A stretch of DNA of 64,000 nucleotides from an uncultured Prevotella sp. (GTDB taxonomy: Bacteria; Bacteroidota; Bacteroidia; Bacteroidales; Bacteroidaceae), in the NCBI GenBank assembly GCA_900317405.1, contig ONGP01000004.1, positions 1 through 64,000 of the forward strand. Direction: 5' to 3'. The first letter of the stretch is position 1. Each line of letters starts with the position of its first letter. The position numbers were made by a program, and so were the translations under genes. The notes beneath the pieces were generated by a model, which had not been told where the DNA came from, did no database searches, and was given only the letters and a program-made list of their open reading frames with translations. Positions 51,775-59,312 of this stretch are shown in pieces.

Positions 51775-51805
51775 CAAAGGTAAGAAAAAAATCCGCAGAT
51801 TCAAA
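51775..51805 (-). promoter_or_regulatory. Promoter of corA
   Basis: On the minus strand TTTG (51805-51802) and TACCTTTG (51782-51775) are 19 bases apart. The -33 box lies in the loop of the pepD terminator. Confidence 0.8.
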
Positions 51806-51820
51806 AAAAATCTGCGAATT
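51791..51820 (-). terminator. Terminator of the flippase-pepD operon
   Basis: CGCAGATT (51794-51801) with AATCTGCG (51809-51816), 7-base loop, T7 following on the minus strand. Confidence 0.85.
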
Positions 51821-51851
51821 TTTTACTTCACTTTTTCACTTTTTTACCTTT

Positions 51852-53309
51852 TTACTTCTCAGGTATAACCTCGAGGGCGCGCTTGAGCAGTGTCCAGAAT
51901 GGATCTACTGTAGCGATGAGTGCACGCTCGGTAGTGGTGTGAGGCGACTTCATAGTAGGACCAAAACTTACTACATCCAGGTGTGGATACTTGCCCAGAA
52001 TGATAGAACACTCCAGGCCGGCATGGTCGACCTGGATGATACCGTCGGCACCAAACAGAGCCTTGTACTCCTTGCAGAGCAAGTTCAGGATTTCGCTCTC
52101 TGGGTTTGGATCCCAACCACCATAGCTACCAGCAGTCTGCACCTTCATGCCAGCCATACTGAAGCAGCTCTCTAGTGTCTTAACGATATAGTCCTTCATA
52201 TCCTCACGACTAGAGCGGGCCAGAATCTTAAGCGAAGCCTTGCCCTCACCGATGTTGATGATAGCCAGGTTGCTAGATGTCTCAACTACGCTGGGATAGC
52301 TAGGTATCATACGGATAACACCATCGTGACATCCATATATGGCATTGATCAGGTTGTCCTGAATCTCAACAGGAACTTCCATCTTTGGTGTCTCAACATC
52401 CTCGCAGACAACCTCGATACCGCTCTCGATGCCCTTGTACTCATCCTGGAAGTCGTCCTGCCAGTCAGCGGCAAGCTCCTTCAGGGCTGCTACATTCTCC
52501 TTAGGCAATGTGAGCACAGCCTCGGCCTTGAATGGAATGGCGTTACGCATGTTGCCACCCTGCCAGCTGGCCAGGCGAGCCTCGCACTCCTCGATAGCCT
52601 CGCGAACCAGACGAACCAAAAGTTTATTTGCATTTCCACGGCCCTCGTGAATCTCCAGTCCAGAGTGTCCACCACGCAGGCCCTTTACAGTTACCTTTAC
52701 TGCAGCATCGTCGGCCTCGGTCTCTACCTCCTTATAGTCGAGAGTAGCAGTTACATCGATACCACCAGCGCTACCGATAACAAACTTTCCCCAGTGCTCT
52801 GAGTCGAGGTTCATCAGGATGTCGCCATTAAGCTCGCCTGCGGGCAGAGCGTTGGCACCAAACATTCCAGTTTCCTCATCGGCAGTAATCAGAGCCTCGA
52901 TAGGACCATGCTTCAATGTCTTATCCTCCATCACAGCCATGATGGCAGCTACACCCAGTCCGTTGTCGGCACCCAGTGTTGTACCCTTGGCCTTCACCCA
53001 CTCGCCATCAATCCATGGCTGGATAGGATCAGTCTCAAAGTTATGGGTACTCTCGGGAGTCTTCTGTGGTACCATATCCATGTGTGCCTGCAGGATAACA
53101 CCCTTCTTATTCTCCATACCAGGAGTAGCGGGTTTACGCATCACGATGTTGTCAGCGGGATCCTTAAAAGCTTCTACACCTGCCTGCTTAGCAAAATCGA
53201 GCAGGAACTGCTGTACTTTCTCCAGATGTCCTGATGGACGTGGAACTTGTGTGAGTGCGTAGAAATTCTTCCAAATGCACTCGGGTTTCAGATTCTTAAT
53301 CTCACTCAT
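51852..53309 (-). CDS. pepD: Aminoacyl-histidine dipeptidase
   Basis: 485 residues of the M20 family (cytosolic beta-alanyl-His/Xaa-His dipeptidase). Zinc and catalytic motifs: LQAHMDMVP, GTTLGADNGLGVA, ITADEETGMFGANAL, LRGGHSGLEIHEGRGNAN, and HAGLECSIILGKYPHLDVVS near the end. No signal peptide. The start overlaps the flippase gene by 4 bases. Confidence 0.97.
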   Translation of the reverse strand: MSEIKNLKPECIWKNFYALTQVPRPSGHLEKVQQFLLDFAKQAGVEAFKDPADNIVMRKPATPGMENKKGVILQAHMDMVPQKTPESTHNFETDPIQPWIDGEWVKAKGTTLGADNGLGVAAIMAVMEDKTLKHGPIEALITADEETGMFGANALPAGELNGDILMNLDSEHWGKFVIGSAGGIDVTATLDYKEVETEADDAAVKVTVKGLRGGHSGLEIHEGRGNANKLLVRLVREAIEECEARLASWQGGNMRNAIPFKAEAVLTLPKENVAALKELAADWQDDFQDEYKGIESGIEVVCEDVETPKMEVPVEIQDNLINAIYGCHDGVIRMIPSYPSVVETSSNLAIINIGEGKASLKILARSSREDMKDYIVKTLESCFSMAGMKVQTAGSYGGWDPNPESEILNLLCKEYKALFGADGIIQVDHAGLECSIILGKYPHLDVVSFGPTMKSPHTTTERALIATVDPFWTLLKRALEVIPEK

Positions 53310-54355
53310 AGTTTATTTGTATTTGGGTTAAAACGTTTCGTAAACATCAATGCCGCCCAGGCGTAAATGCCCAGTGCTATAACCAGCATAGTCTGCACGG
53401 TATGAACGATAAGCACAAACCACAGTGCCTGCTCATCAGCCACTCCGTAGAGTATCAGCATGGTCTTGATGGCAAAGTGCCAGGGACCAGCGCCGTTTGG
53501 TGTAGGCACGATAACAGCGAAGTTGGCCACCACAAACGATACCAGTGCGCAACCTATGCCCAGATTCTCGGTAAAGTCGAAGCAGAAGAACGTCAGGTAG
53601 TAATGCAGAAAATACATCACCCATATACCTACGGAGAAAAACAGGTAGAGCGGCAGGTTCTTTACTCCCTTAAGCGAGAGCACTCCTTCCCATATGCCGC
53701 CCAACGTCATTTTCACCTTATTATATATAGAGAAGTTCTTAAGCAACAAGTGCAGCAGTATCAGCACTGCCACTGCACAGATGGCTGTAACCACCCAACC
53801 TGTCACCGAAAATCCATTTAGTATTCTGTCGAGCGATGTTCCTGTCTTGCGAAAGAAGGTACCAAAGATACTCATCTCAACCAGCAAGATTATACCTGAG
53901 TATATCATCACTATCAACGTGTCGACAGCACGCTCTGTAACTACGGTACCCAGTGCCTTCGAGAACGACACGCCATCATAGCGCTTAAGTATTGCGCATC
54001 GCGAGAACTCGCCTATTCGCGGTATTATCAAACTTGCGGCATAGCTGATGAATACAGCATTGATACAGGTATGATTACGGGCTTTTATCTTCTGCCCGTC
54101 ATCAGTCTGGTCGGCAGTATTCGATCTCAGGTCGATAGGATCAAGCGTCTGTTTCCATCGCCATCCGCGAAACATCTGGGCAAGTATTCCGAATGGGAAG
54201 CTAAGCAGCATCCACGTCCAGTTCATTTGTTCTGTCAGCACATGACTAATCACCGAGAAATCCTCACCTCGGTACATCCACCATAAAATAGCGCCACCCA
54301 ACACAAAGGGTAGCACCACTTTAGCCACGCTACTGATGATGTTTTTTAATTCCAT
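53306..54355 (-). CDS. Flippase-like membrane protein (LPG-synthase TM family)
   Basis: 349 residues with ~8 membrane helices, matching the UPF0104/AglD-like flippase-like domain (PLPFVLGGAILWWMYRG region, LLSFPFGILAQMFRGWRWKQ, IPRIGEFSRCAILKRYDGVS, VPTPNGAGPWHFAI). These proteins are thought to move or modify lipids; the substrate is unknown. ATG at 54355 is 6 bases past the -7 box, so the mRNA is probably leaderless; the upstream in-frame GTG would be outside the transcript. Confidence 0.88.
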   Translation of the reverse strand: MELKNIISSVAKVVLPFVLGGAILWWMYRGEDFSVISHVLTEQMNWTWMLLSFPFGILAQMFRGWRWKQTLDPIDLRSNTADQTDDGQKIKARNHTCINAVFISYAASLIIPRIGEFSRCAILKRYDGVSFSKALGTVVTERAVDTLIVMIYSGIILLVEMSIFGTFFRKTGTSLDRILNGFSVTGWVVTAICAVAVLILLHLLLKNFSIYNKVKMTLGGIWEGVLSLKGVKNLPLYLFFSVGIWVMYFLHYYLTFFCFDFTENLGIGCALVSFVVANFAVIVPTPNGAGPWHFAIKTMLILYGVADEQALWFVLIVHTVQTMLVIALGIYAWAALMFTKRFNPNTNKL

Positions 54356-54360
54356 GGCCA

Positions 54361-54368
54361 CAAAGGTA
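54361..54368 (-). promoter_or_regulatory. -7 box of the flippase-pepD operon
   Basis: TACCTTTG on the minus strand; there is no good -33 TTTG, and the 14-bp palindrome at 54379-54392 occupies that region instead. Confidence 0.75.
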
Positions 54369-54378
54369 CAAATTTAAA

Positions 54379-54392
54379 TTGACACGTGTCAA
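54379..54392. promoter_or_regulatory. 14-bp palindrome, possible operator
   Basis: TTGACACGTGTCAA is a perfect palindrome lying where the -33 region of the flippase promoter should be. It is suited to a dimeric regulator, either a repressor or an activator that replaces the missing -33 box. Confidence 0.55.
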
Positions 54393-54428
54393 CAATCGCC
54401 CGCTTTTTTGGCATTTTACACTAAAACT

Positions 54429-54460
54429 TTTGGCTGTGTGCGCAAACAGCCGTACCTTTG
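54429..54460 (+). promoter_or_regulatory. Promoter of a tiny transcription unit
   Basis: TTTG (54429-54432) and TACCTTTG (54453-54460) are exactly 20 bases apart. The unit ends at the terminator 54634-54662, a transcript of about 195 bases. Confidence 0.85.
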
Positions 54461-54512
54461 CAGCGGTTTTAAGGATAACAAATAAATAAAAATTAGAGAA
54501 AGGGATTAATTA

Positions 54513-54616
54513 TGGTAACATTAGAAACAAGTTTTTTATTGATGACCATGGCCGCCTTCGCGTTAGCTGTATCGCTGGTCGTAACCGTTGCTGTTAATGT
54601 AGACAACAATAAGTAA
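54513..54616 (+). CDS. Tiny membrane peptide, possibly frameshifted
   Basis: Two overlapping frames: 54513-54542 (MVTLETSFL, stop TGA) and 54539-54616 ([20 protein letters not shown] plus VDNNK, 25 residues). The second is a clear hydrophobic helix with a polar tail, like the tiny peptides at 1161 and 2451. The frames meet at TTTTTTATGATGA: they could be coupled by the ATGA overlap, or joined into one 34-residue protein if the T6 run gains a base by slippage or is a sequencing error. The unit has its own promoter and terminator. If untranslated, it would be a small RNA. Confidence 0.5.
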
Positions 54617-54633
54617 TTGAACAAAAAATTGAG

Positions 54634-54662
54634 TCGCAGATTTGAAATCTGCGATTTTTTTT
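54634..54662 (+). terminator. Terminator of the tiny transcription unit
   Basis: TCGCAGAT (54634-54641) and ATCTGCGA (54647-54654) with TTGAA loop, followed by T8. Its stem sequence is nearly the same as the pepD terminator at 51794-51816. Confidence 0.92.
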
Positions 54663-54671
54663 GCCTTTAAT

Positions 54672-54702
54672 TTTGTATTTCGCTCGATTTCCACTATCTT
54701 TG
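54672..54702 (+). promoter_or_regulatory. Promoter of rsmA
   Basis: TTTG (54672-54675) and TATCTTTG (54695-54702) are 19 bases apart; the ATG is 5 bases past the -7 box. Confidence 0.85.
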
Positions 54703-54706
54703 CAGC

Positions 54707-55501
54707 ATGAAACAAGTTCGTCCTAAGAAAAATCTGGGTCAGCACTTCCTGACTGACCTGAATATAGCCAAGCGCATCGCTGATACAGTAGATGCTTGTC
54801 CGGAGATTCCTGTACTCGAGGTTGGTCCTGGTATGGGTGTTATGACGCAGTATCTGGTTGAAAAACCTCGTCCATTCAAGGTGGTAGAGATTGACCGCGA
54901 GAGTGTGGCTTATCTTCAGGAGAACTTCCCACGTCTGCGCGACAATATCATAGGTGGAGACTTTTTGCGAATGGACCTTCATGAGGTGTTCGAGGGTCAG
55001 CAGTTTGTGCTTACGGGCAATTATCCATACGATATCTCATCACAGATATTCTTCAAGATGCTCGACAACAAGGACCTTATCCCATGCTGCACAGGTATGA
55101 TTCAGCACGAGGTGGCCGTACGTATGGCATCGCAGCCTGGCAACAAGCAGTATGGCATACTGTCTGTACTCATCCAGGCGTGGTACAATGTTGAGTATCT
55201 GTTCACTGTAGAGCCAGGTGTATTCAACCCACCACCAAAGGTACAGAGTGCCGTAATCCGCATGACACGCAACGAGGTTACAGATCTTGGTTGCGACGAG
55301 CAGTTGTTCCGTCGGGTGGTTAAGGCAACCTTCAATCTGCGTCGCAAGATGCTACGTGTGTCGCTCCGTCAGATTTTCGATGCAGCCCACCCTGCCCCTG
55401 CAGGTTTCTTCGAGCACGATATCATGACGCGTCGACCAGAACAACTGTCTATACAAGAATTCATCGCCCTTACCAACATGGTGGCAAAGGCGATGGAATA
55501 A
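54707..55501 (+). CDS. rsmA: 16S rRNA dimethyladenosine transferase
   Basis: 264 residues (KsgA). It dimethylates A1518 and A1519 of 16S rRNA using SAM. Motifs: KKNLGQHFLTDLNIAKRI, VLEVGPGMGVMTQYL, and the catalytic NYPYDISSQIFFKML (the N-[LY]-P-Y box). The start codon follows the -7 box so closely that the mRNA is probably leaderless. It converges with the B3/4 gene, 17 bases apart. Confidence 0.98.
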   Translation: MKQVRPKKNLGQHFLTDLNIAKRIADTVDACPEIPVLEVGPGMGVMTQYLVEKPRPFKVVEIDRESVAYLQENFPRLRDNIIGGDFLRMDLHEVFEGQQFVLTGNYPYDISSQIFFKMLDNKDLIPCCTGMIQHEVAVRMASQPGNKQYGILSVLIQAWYNVEYLFTVEPGVFNPPPKVQSAVIRMTRNEVTDLGCDEQLFRRVVKATFNLRRKMLRVSLRQIFDAAHPAPAGFFEHDIMTRRPEQLSIQEFIALTNMVAKAME

Positions 55502-55518
55502 GTCTGCTTTCATCTCTA

Positions 55519-56187
55519 TCAACGATAGATAGTGTAAGTGCCGCCATCGCTCTGAGCGTAGTCTATCAGGAGGCGCTGGATGTATTGTGCGTTTTCGCTA
55601 ACTCGCTCTTCATTACCATCGTAACCGTTGATAAGTACCACCAGATGGGTAGTGCCTAGTGTCATCTTGGTACGCTCGTGGTCGCTGGTGGGAGTACCTA
55701 CTCCGCCCTGAGCATCACGATATACAGGCAGGCCGGCGATATTCAATGGTCCGCGACCTATACCTTCGTATGGTTCGCCTTCCTTGCCTACCCCAAGCAC
55801 CAACTCATCGCCCACAAACTTATCGGCATCAAAACCACCTATGCTGTAGCCATAGGCTATCGAGGCAAGGTTTACCAGGTCTACCAGTGTATCAATCTGA
55901 TAGAGTTCCTTGCCCTGCAGCATGCGACGGATGAGTTGCTCGCTGGCAGGACGATAGCGCGAGGGATCCTTTCCACATAGTTTATATACCGCACGGGTAG
56001 CAGCGATGCTGGGTAGAGACTTTACGCTGTCAGTGGTCAGTTCGTTACGCAAGCGCTGTTCTACCTCGTGGATAGCATTCCACAGGCGATCGTTATACGG
56101 GGTGTTTACTACCCTTGCCTCAACGCATGCACCCACAAATGTGGGACATACGCTGGATATCTCGTCAGAAACCTTTATCTGTATCAT
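55519..56187 (-). CDS. B3/B4 tRNA-binding-domain protein
   Basis: 222 residues matching the stand-alone B3/4 domain of phenylalanyl-tRNA synthetase beta (SIAATRAVYKLCGKDPSRYRP; LVDLVNLASIAYGYSIGGFD; TLGTTHLVVLINGY). Such proteins may edit mischarged tRNA or bind amino acids; the role is not established. It overlaps the ispH stop by 4 bases. Confidence 0.9.
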   Translation of the reverse strand: MIQIKVSDEISSVCPTFVGACVEARVVNTPYNDRLWNAIHEVEQRLRNELTTDSVKSLPSIAATRAVYKLCGKDPSRYRPASEQLIRRMLQGKELYQIDTLVDLVNLASIAYGYSIGGFDADKFVGDELVLGVGKEGEPYEGIGRGPLNIAGLPVYRDAQGGVGTPTSDHERTKMTLGTTHLVVLINGYDGNEERVSENAQYIQRLLIDYAQSDGGTYTIYR

Positions 56188-57041
56188 TTCTGCATATTCT
56201 GGATTGCCTCGCTACACTGTTCCATCAGCCAACGAGGTGTACTTGTGGCTCCACAAATACCTACACTCCTGATGCCCTCTAGCCACGATGGGTCAATCTC
56301 GTTAGGATCCTCAACAAGATGGCTGTTGGGGTTTACACGCAGACACTCGTTATAGAGCACCTTGCCGTTAGAACTCTTACGGCCACACACAAAGAGGATA
56401 AGGTCGTGCTTGGTAGCAAACGTCGAAATATTTGGCATACGGTTGGCAACCGAACGACATATGGTATCGAAACTCTTGAAGGTAGCATCGGGCGAGATGT
56501 GGGCCTTGATATATTCGATGATGCTATTAAACTCATCGAGCGACTTAGTGGTCTGCGAGTACAGATAGATGTCGCGCGAGAAATCAAGTTTTGTGACCTC
56601 GTCGCTACTCTCGATGACGATAGCCTTTGACTGAGTCTGACCAACCAATCCCAATACTTCGGCATGACCTTTCTTACCGAAAATCACTATCTGTCGATCG
56701 TTGTTTTCGTCGTACTGTTCCTTGATACGCTTCTGGAGCTTCAACACCACAGGACAGGTAGCATCGATAATCTCGATGTTGTTCTTTCGGGCCAGCTCGT
56801 AAGTCTCAGGTGGCTCACCATGGGCACGAAGCAGCACCTTGGCATTGTGCAGTTGGCGCATCTCGTCGTGATTGATGGTGATGAGTCCCATATCACGCAG
56901 ACGATCGCACTCCATACCATTGTGTACGATATCACCAAGGCAATATAGTTTCTCGCCTTTAGCGAGTTCTTCTTCAGCTTTCTTAATGGCGGTGGTCACT
57001 CCAAAACAGAATCCACTGCCGTCGTCGATCTCAATAATCAT
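56184..57041 (-). CDS. ispH: HMBPP reductase IspH
   Basis: 285 residues. The last step of the MEP isoprenoid pathway, making IPP and DMAPP. The three Fe-S cysteines lie in SGFCFGVTTAIKKAEEE, IDATCPVVLKLQK and a C-terminal FDTICRSVANRM / GICGATSTPRWLME region; LYSQTTKSLDEF and RAHGEPPETYELA are also typical. It is followed by the TTTAATG-type spacer upstream and coupled to the B3/4 gene downstream. Confidence 0.96.
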   Translation of the reverse strand: MIIEIDDGSGFCFGVTTAIKKAEEELAKGEKLYCLGDIVHNGMECDRLRDMGLITINHDEMRQLHNAKVLLRAHGEPPETYELARKNNIEIIDATCPVVLKLQKRIKEQYDENNDRQIVIFGKKGHAEVLGLVGQTQSKAIVIESSDEVTKLDFSRDIYLYSQTTKSLDEFNSIIEYIKAHISPDATFKSFDTICRSVANRMPNISTFATKHDLILFVCGRKSSNGKVLYNECLRVNPNSHLVEDPNEIDPSWLEGIRSVGICGATSTPRWLMEQCSEAIQNMQK

Positions 57042-57076
57042 TAAACGTTAAACATTAAACATTAAAAGATTAAACA
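57042..57076. repeat. ATTAAAC heptamer run
   Basis: Five or six units of ATTAAAC/ATTAAAG fill the meaB-ispH gap; here the orientation relative to the genes is opposite to the runs at 9570 and 37461. Confidence 0.7.
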
Positions 57077-58177
57077 TTATTTTTTCAGTTGGGCGAAGTA
57101 TTCATCCAGAAGGTCTTGGGCAGCAACGAAGCTGGTCTTCTGTCCTGCGAGAACTGAAGCTTCGGCTGCGCCTAGCTCCGATTTTATCAGCGAATTGTTG
57201 TAGAAGTTCAGGCGCAGGTGCTCGTTGATACTCTCGTACATCCAGTACTTGCTCTGCTCGTTGCGACGATAGTCGAAATAGCCATTAGCCTTTACAAAGT
57301 CGATGTACTCGTATATCATATCGAAAATCTCTTTTACTCCTGTGCCGTAGAATCCGCTATAGCACAGCACCTTGGGACTCCAGCCGCTATCAGGCATGGG
57401 GAAGAAGTGCAGTGCATTACGGAAATTAGTGGCAGCCATCTGGCAACGGTCCACATTGTCACCATCGCATTTGTTGATAACTATGCCATCGCTAATCTCC
57501 ATGATACCACGCTTTATGCCCTGAAGTTCATCACCTGTGCCAGCCACCTGGATAAGCAGGAAGAAGTCAACCATCGAGTGACAAGCCGTCTCGCTCTGAC
57601 CGACACCTACTGTCTCAACAAATATCTTGTCGAATCCTGCGGCTTCGCATAGTATGATGGTCTCGCGAGTCTTGCGGGCCACACCACCAAGCGAACCAGC
57701 TGATGGACTAGGACGTATGAACGACGATGGATGCAGGGCCAGCTTCTCCATGCGTGTCTTATCGCCAAGGATTGATCCCTTGGTGCGCTCGCTACTTGGG
57801 TCGATTGCCAATACTGCCAGTTTGCCCCCTTTCTCCTTCAGCACATGCATACCAAACTCATCGATAGAAGTACTCTTACCCGCACCTGGCACTCCGCTTA
57901 TACCTATACGTATGGAGTTGCCACTATAGGGCAGACACTTGTTGATGACCTCCTGAGCACGTGCCTGATGGTCGGGGTTAACACTCTCGATAAGCGTAAC
58001 CGCCTGCGACAGGATAGTGACATCGCCCTTTAAGATACCCTCAACCATCTCGCCAACAGACAGTTCGCGACGACGGAAGCGATTGCGCTTAAGGTAGGGG
58101 TTGACGATAGAGGGTTGCTCTACCCCACTGTTCACCTGCAAGCCTGCATATTCTGAGCTATTCTCGGGATGATCCAT
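57077..58177 (-). CDS. meaB: Methylmalonyl-CoA mutase-associated GTPase MeaB
   Basis: 366 residues. G3E-type P-loop GTPase that guards and reloads the B12 cofactor of methylmalonyl-CoA mutase. Walker A GVPGAGKSTSIDEFG, LAIDPSSERTKGSILGDKTR, FVETVGVGQSE and NKCDGDN are all present. The mutase genes are not in the window. In Bacteroidales this supports the succinate-propionate route. Confidence 0.97.
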   Translation of the reverse strand: MDHPENSSEYAGLQVNSGVEQPSIVNPYLKRNRFRRRELSVGEMVEGILKGDVTILSQAVTLIESVNPDHQARAQEVINKCLPYSGNSIRIGISGVPGAGKSTSIDEFGMHVLKEKGGKLAVLAIDPSSERTKGSILGDKTRMEKLALHPSSFIRPSPSAGSLGGVARKTRETIILCEAAGFDKIFVETVGVGQSETACHSMVDFFLLIQVAGTGDELQGIKRGIMEISDGIVINKCDGDNVDRCQMAATNFRNALHFFPMPDSGWSPKVLCYSGFYGTGVKEIFDMIYEYIDFVKANGYFDYRRNEQSKYWMYESINEHLRLNFYNNSLIKSELGAAEASVLAGQKTSFVAAQDLLDEYFAQLKK

Positions 58178-58204
58178 AATTCATTGAACATTGAAGATTG
58201 AACT

Positions 58205-59275
58205 TTATTTCAACTTGATGTTGACAACAACCTTAGCGTGGTCGGGGTCGTTGGTAATCATCAGGATACGTGGACGAGTGCGTAGTTTCTGCAAATCTGC
58301 AGCTATACCTGTAATCTTCAGGTTGGCACTCTGTCCTGGGGCTATCTCTCTCTTGCTCAGGGTTACCTTCAGTCCTGAGGTGAAGAGTTGTAGCGACGAT
58401 ATCTTAAGCACTGACTGACCATTGTTGGTTAGTGTCACGGTGGCCGATTTCTTAGCCTTACCACCAAAGTCGGTAAAGTCAACATCAGTTTCCGACATTT
58501 CCAACTTAGGAGCCACGCCCTTGTTCTCCTTCTCAAACTTCTTCATATCTGGCAACAATACCGTAGCCACATCGATGGCATTGTCCTGACTAACCTTGTC
58601 GCCAGGGTTCTGGGCCATATAAATTGTGGTCTTGGTAAGTCCGTAGTCGCGAAGCTTGTCTGAGAGCAGCTTAACTGTGATAGTTGCTGAGCGATAAGGC
58701 AACAGATGGTCGGGACTTACGATAGCCGAGAGATACGGAGGCAGGTGCATCAGGTTTGGTCGCATAGCCTTCTTACTATTATTAAATATATGTATCTCCT
58801 TAACGGGAACATCACCCTTGTTCACATCGTCAAACTCTATATCATCGGCATCAAGCAGCAGGTCGCCCATAGCTACAGGATAATCGCCCGAATAGTCGCG
58901 CAGATCTGTCTTAACCACACCAGTCATAGTGAGGTAGAATGGTTTCTTGGTGCCATTGCTCTTTACCTGACACATCTTCTGGAAGTGTCCCAACTGTCGT
59001 GCGTCGTAGGTCATCTTGATAGTAAACTTATCGCCCACGCCTACTTCCTTGGGATACTCCACCTTGGTACATCCGCAATCGGGCTTTACGCTCTCGATAA
59101 TCAGTCTTCGGAATCCCTTATTACGAAGTTCGAATGTGGCAGTCACGGGCTGTTCGTAACCTGTGCCACCCACATCTACTGTGGTAGTTTTTACTGTCAA
59201 GCGCTGGGCGCAAGCCTCCTGGACAGAGGAAAATGTCAATAGGAAAGAGAATAGTATAACTGTAATTTTCTTCAT
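58205..59275 (-). CDS. DUF1573 exported protein
   Basis: 356 residues. Signal peptide (KKITVILFSFLLTFSSVQEA), a DUF1573 (ASH/MSP-like) domain with PDCGCTKVEYPKEVGVGD, and two further beta-sandwich-like regions. Periplasmic, function unknown. Start 59275 (ATG) is used; the next in-frame codon upstream is TTG. It follows the alpha-2-macroglobulin gene by 18 bases and may share its transcript. Confidence 0.9.
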   Translation of the reverse strand: MKKITVILFSFLLTFSSVQEACAQRLTVKTTTVDVGGTGYEQPVTATFELRNKGFRRLIIESVKPDCGCTKVEYPKEVGVGDKFTIKMTYDARQLGHFQKMCQVKSNGTKKPFYLTMTGVVKTDLRDYSGDYPVAMGDLLLDADDIEFDDVNKGDVPVKEIHIFNNSKKAMRPNLMHLPPYLSAIVSPDHLLPYRSATITVKLLSDKLRDYGLTKTTIYMAQNPGDKVSQDNAIDVATVLLPDMKKFEKENKGVAPKLEMSETDVDFTDFGGKAKKSATVTLTNNGQSVLKISSLQLFTSGLKVTLSKREIAPGQSANLKITGIAADLQKLRTRPRILMITNDPDHAKVVVNIKLK

Positions 59276-59278
59276 CAA

Positions 59279-59312
59279 TATAATGTTTAATTTTTAATCT
59301 TTAATGTTTAAT
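59279..59312. repeat. TTTAATG run reaching into a coding end
   Basis: TTTAAT-type units lie between DUF1573 and the alpha-2-macroglobulin gene, and the last codons of the latter (ETLNIKD then TAA) are read from the run itself. Confidence 0.7.
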
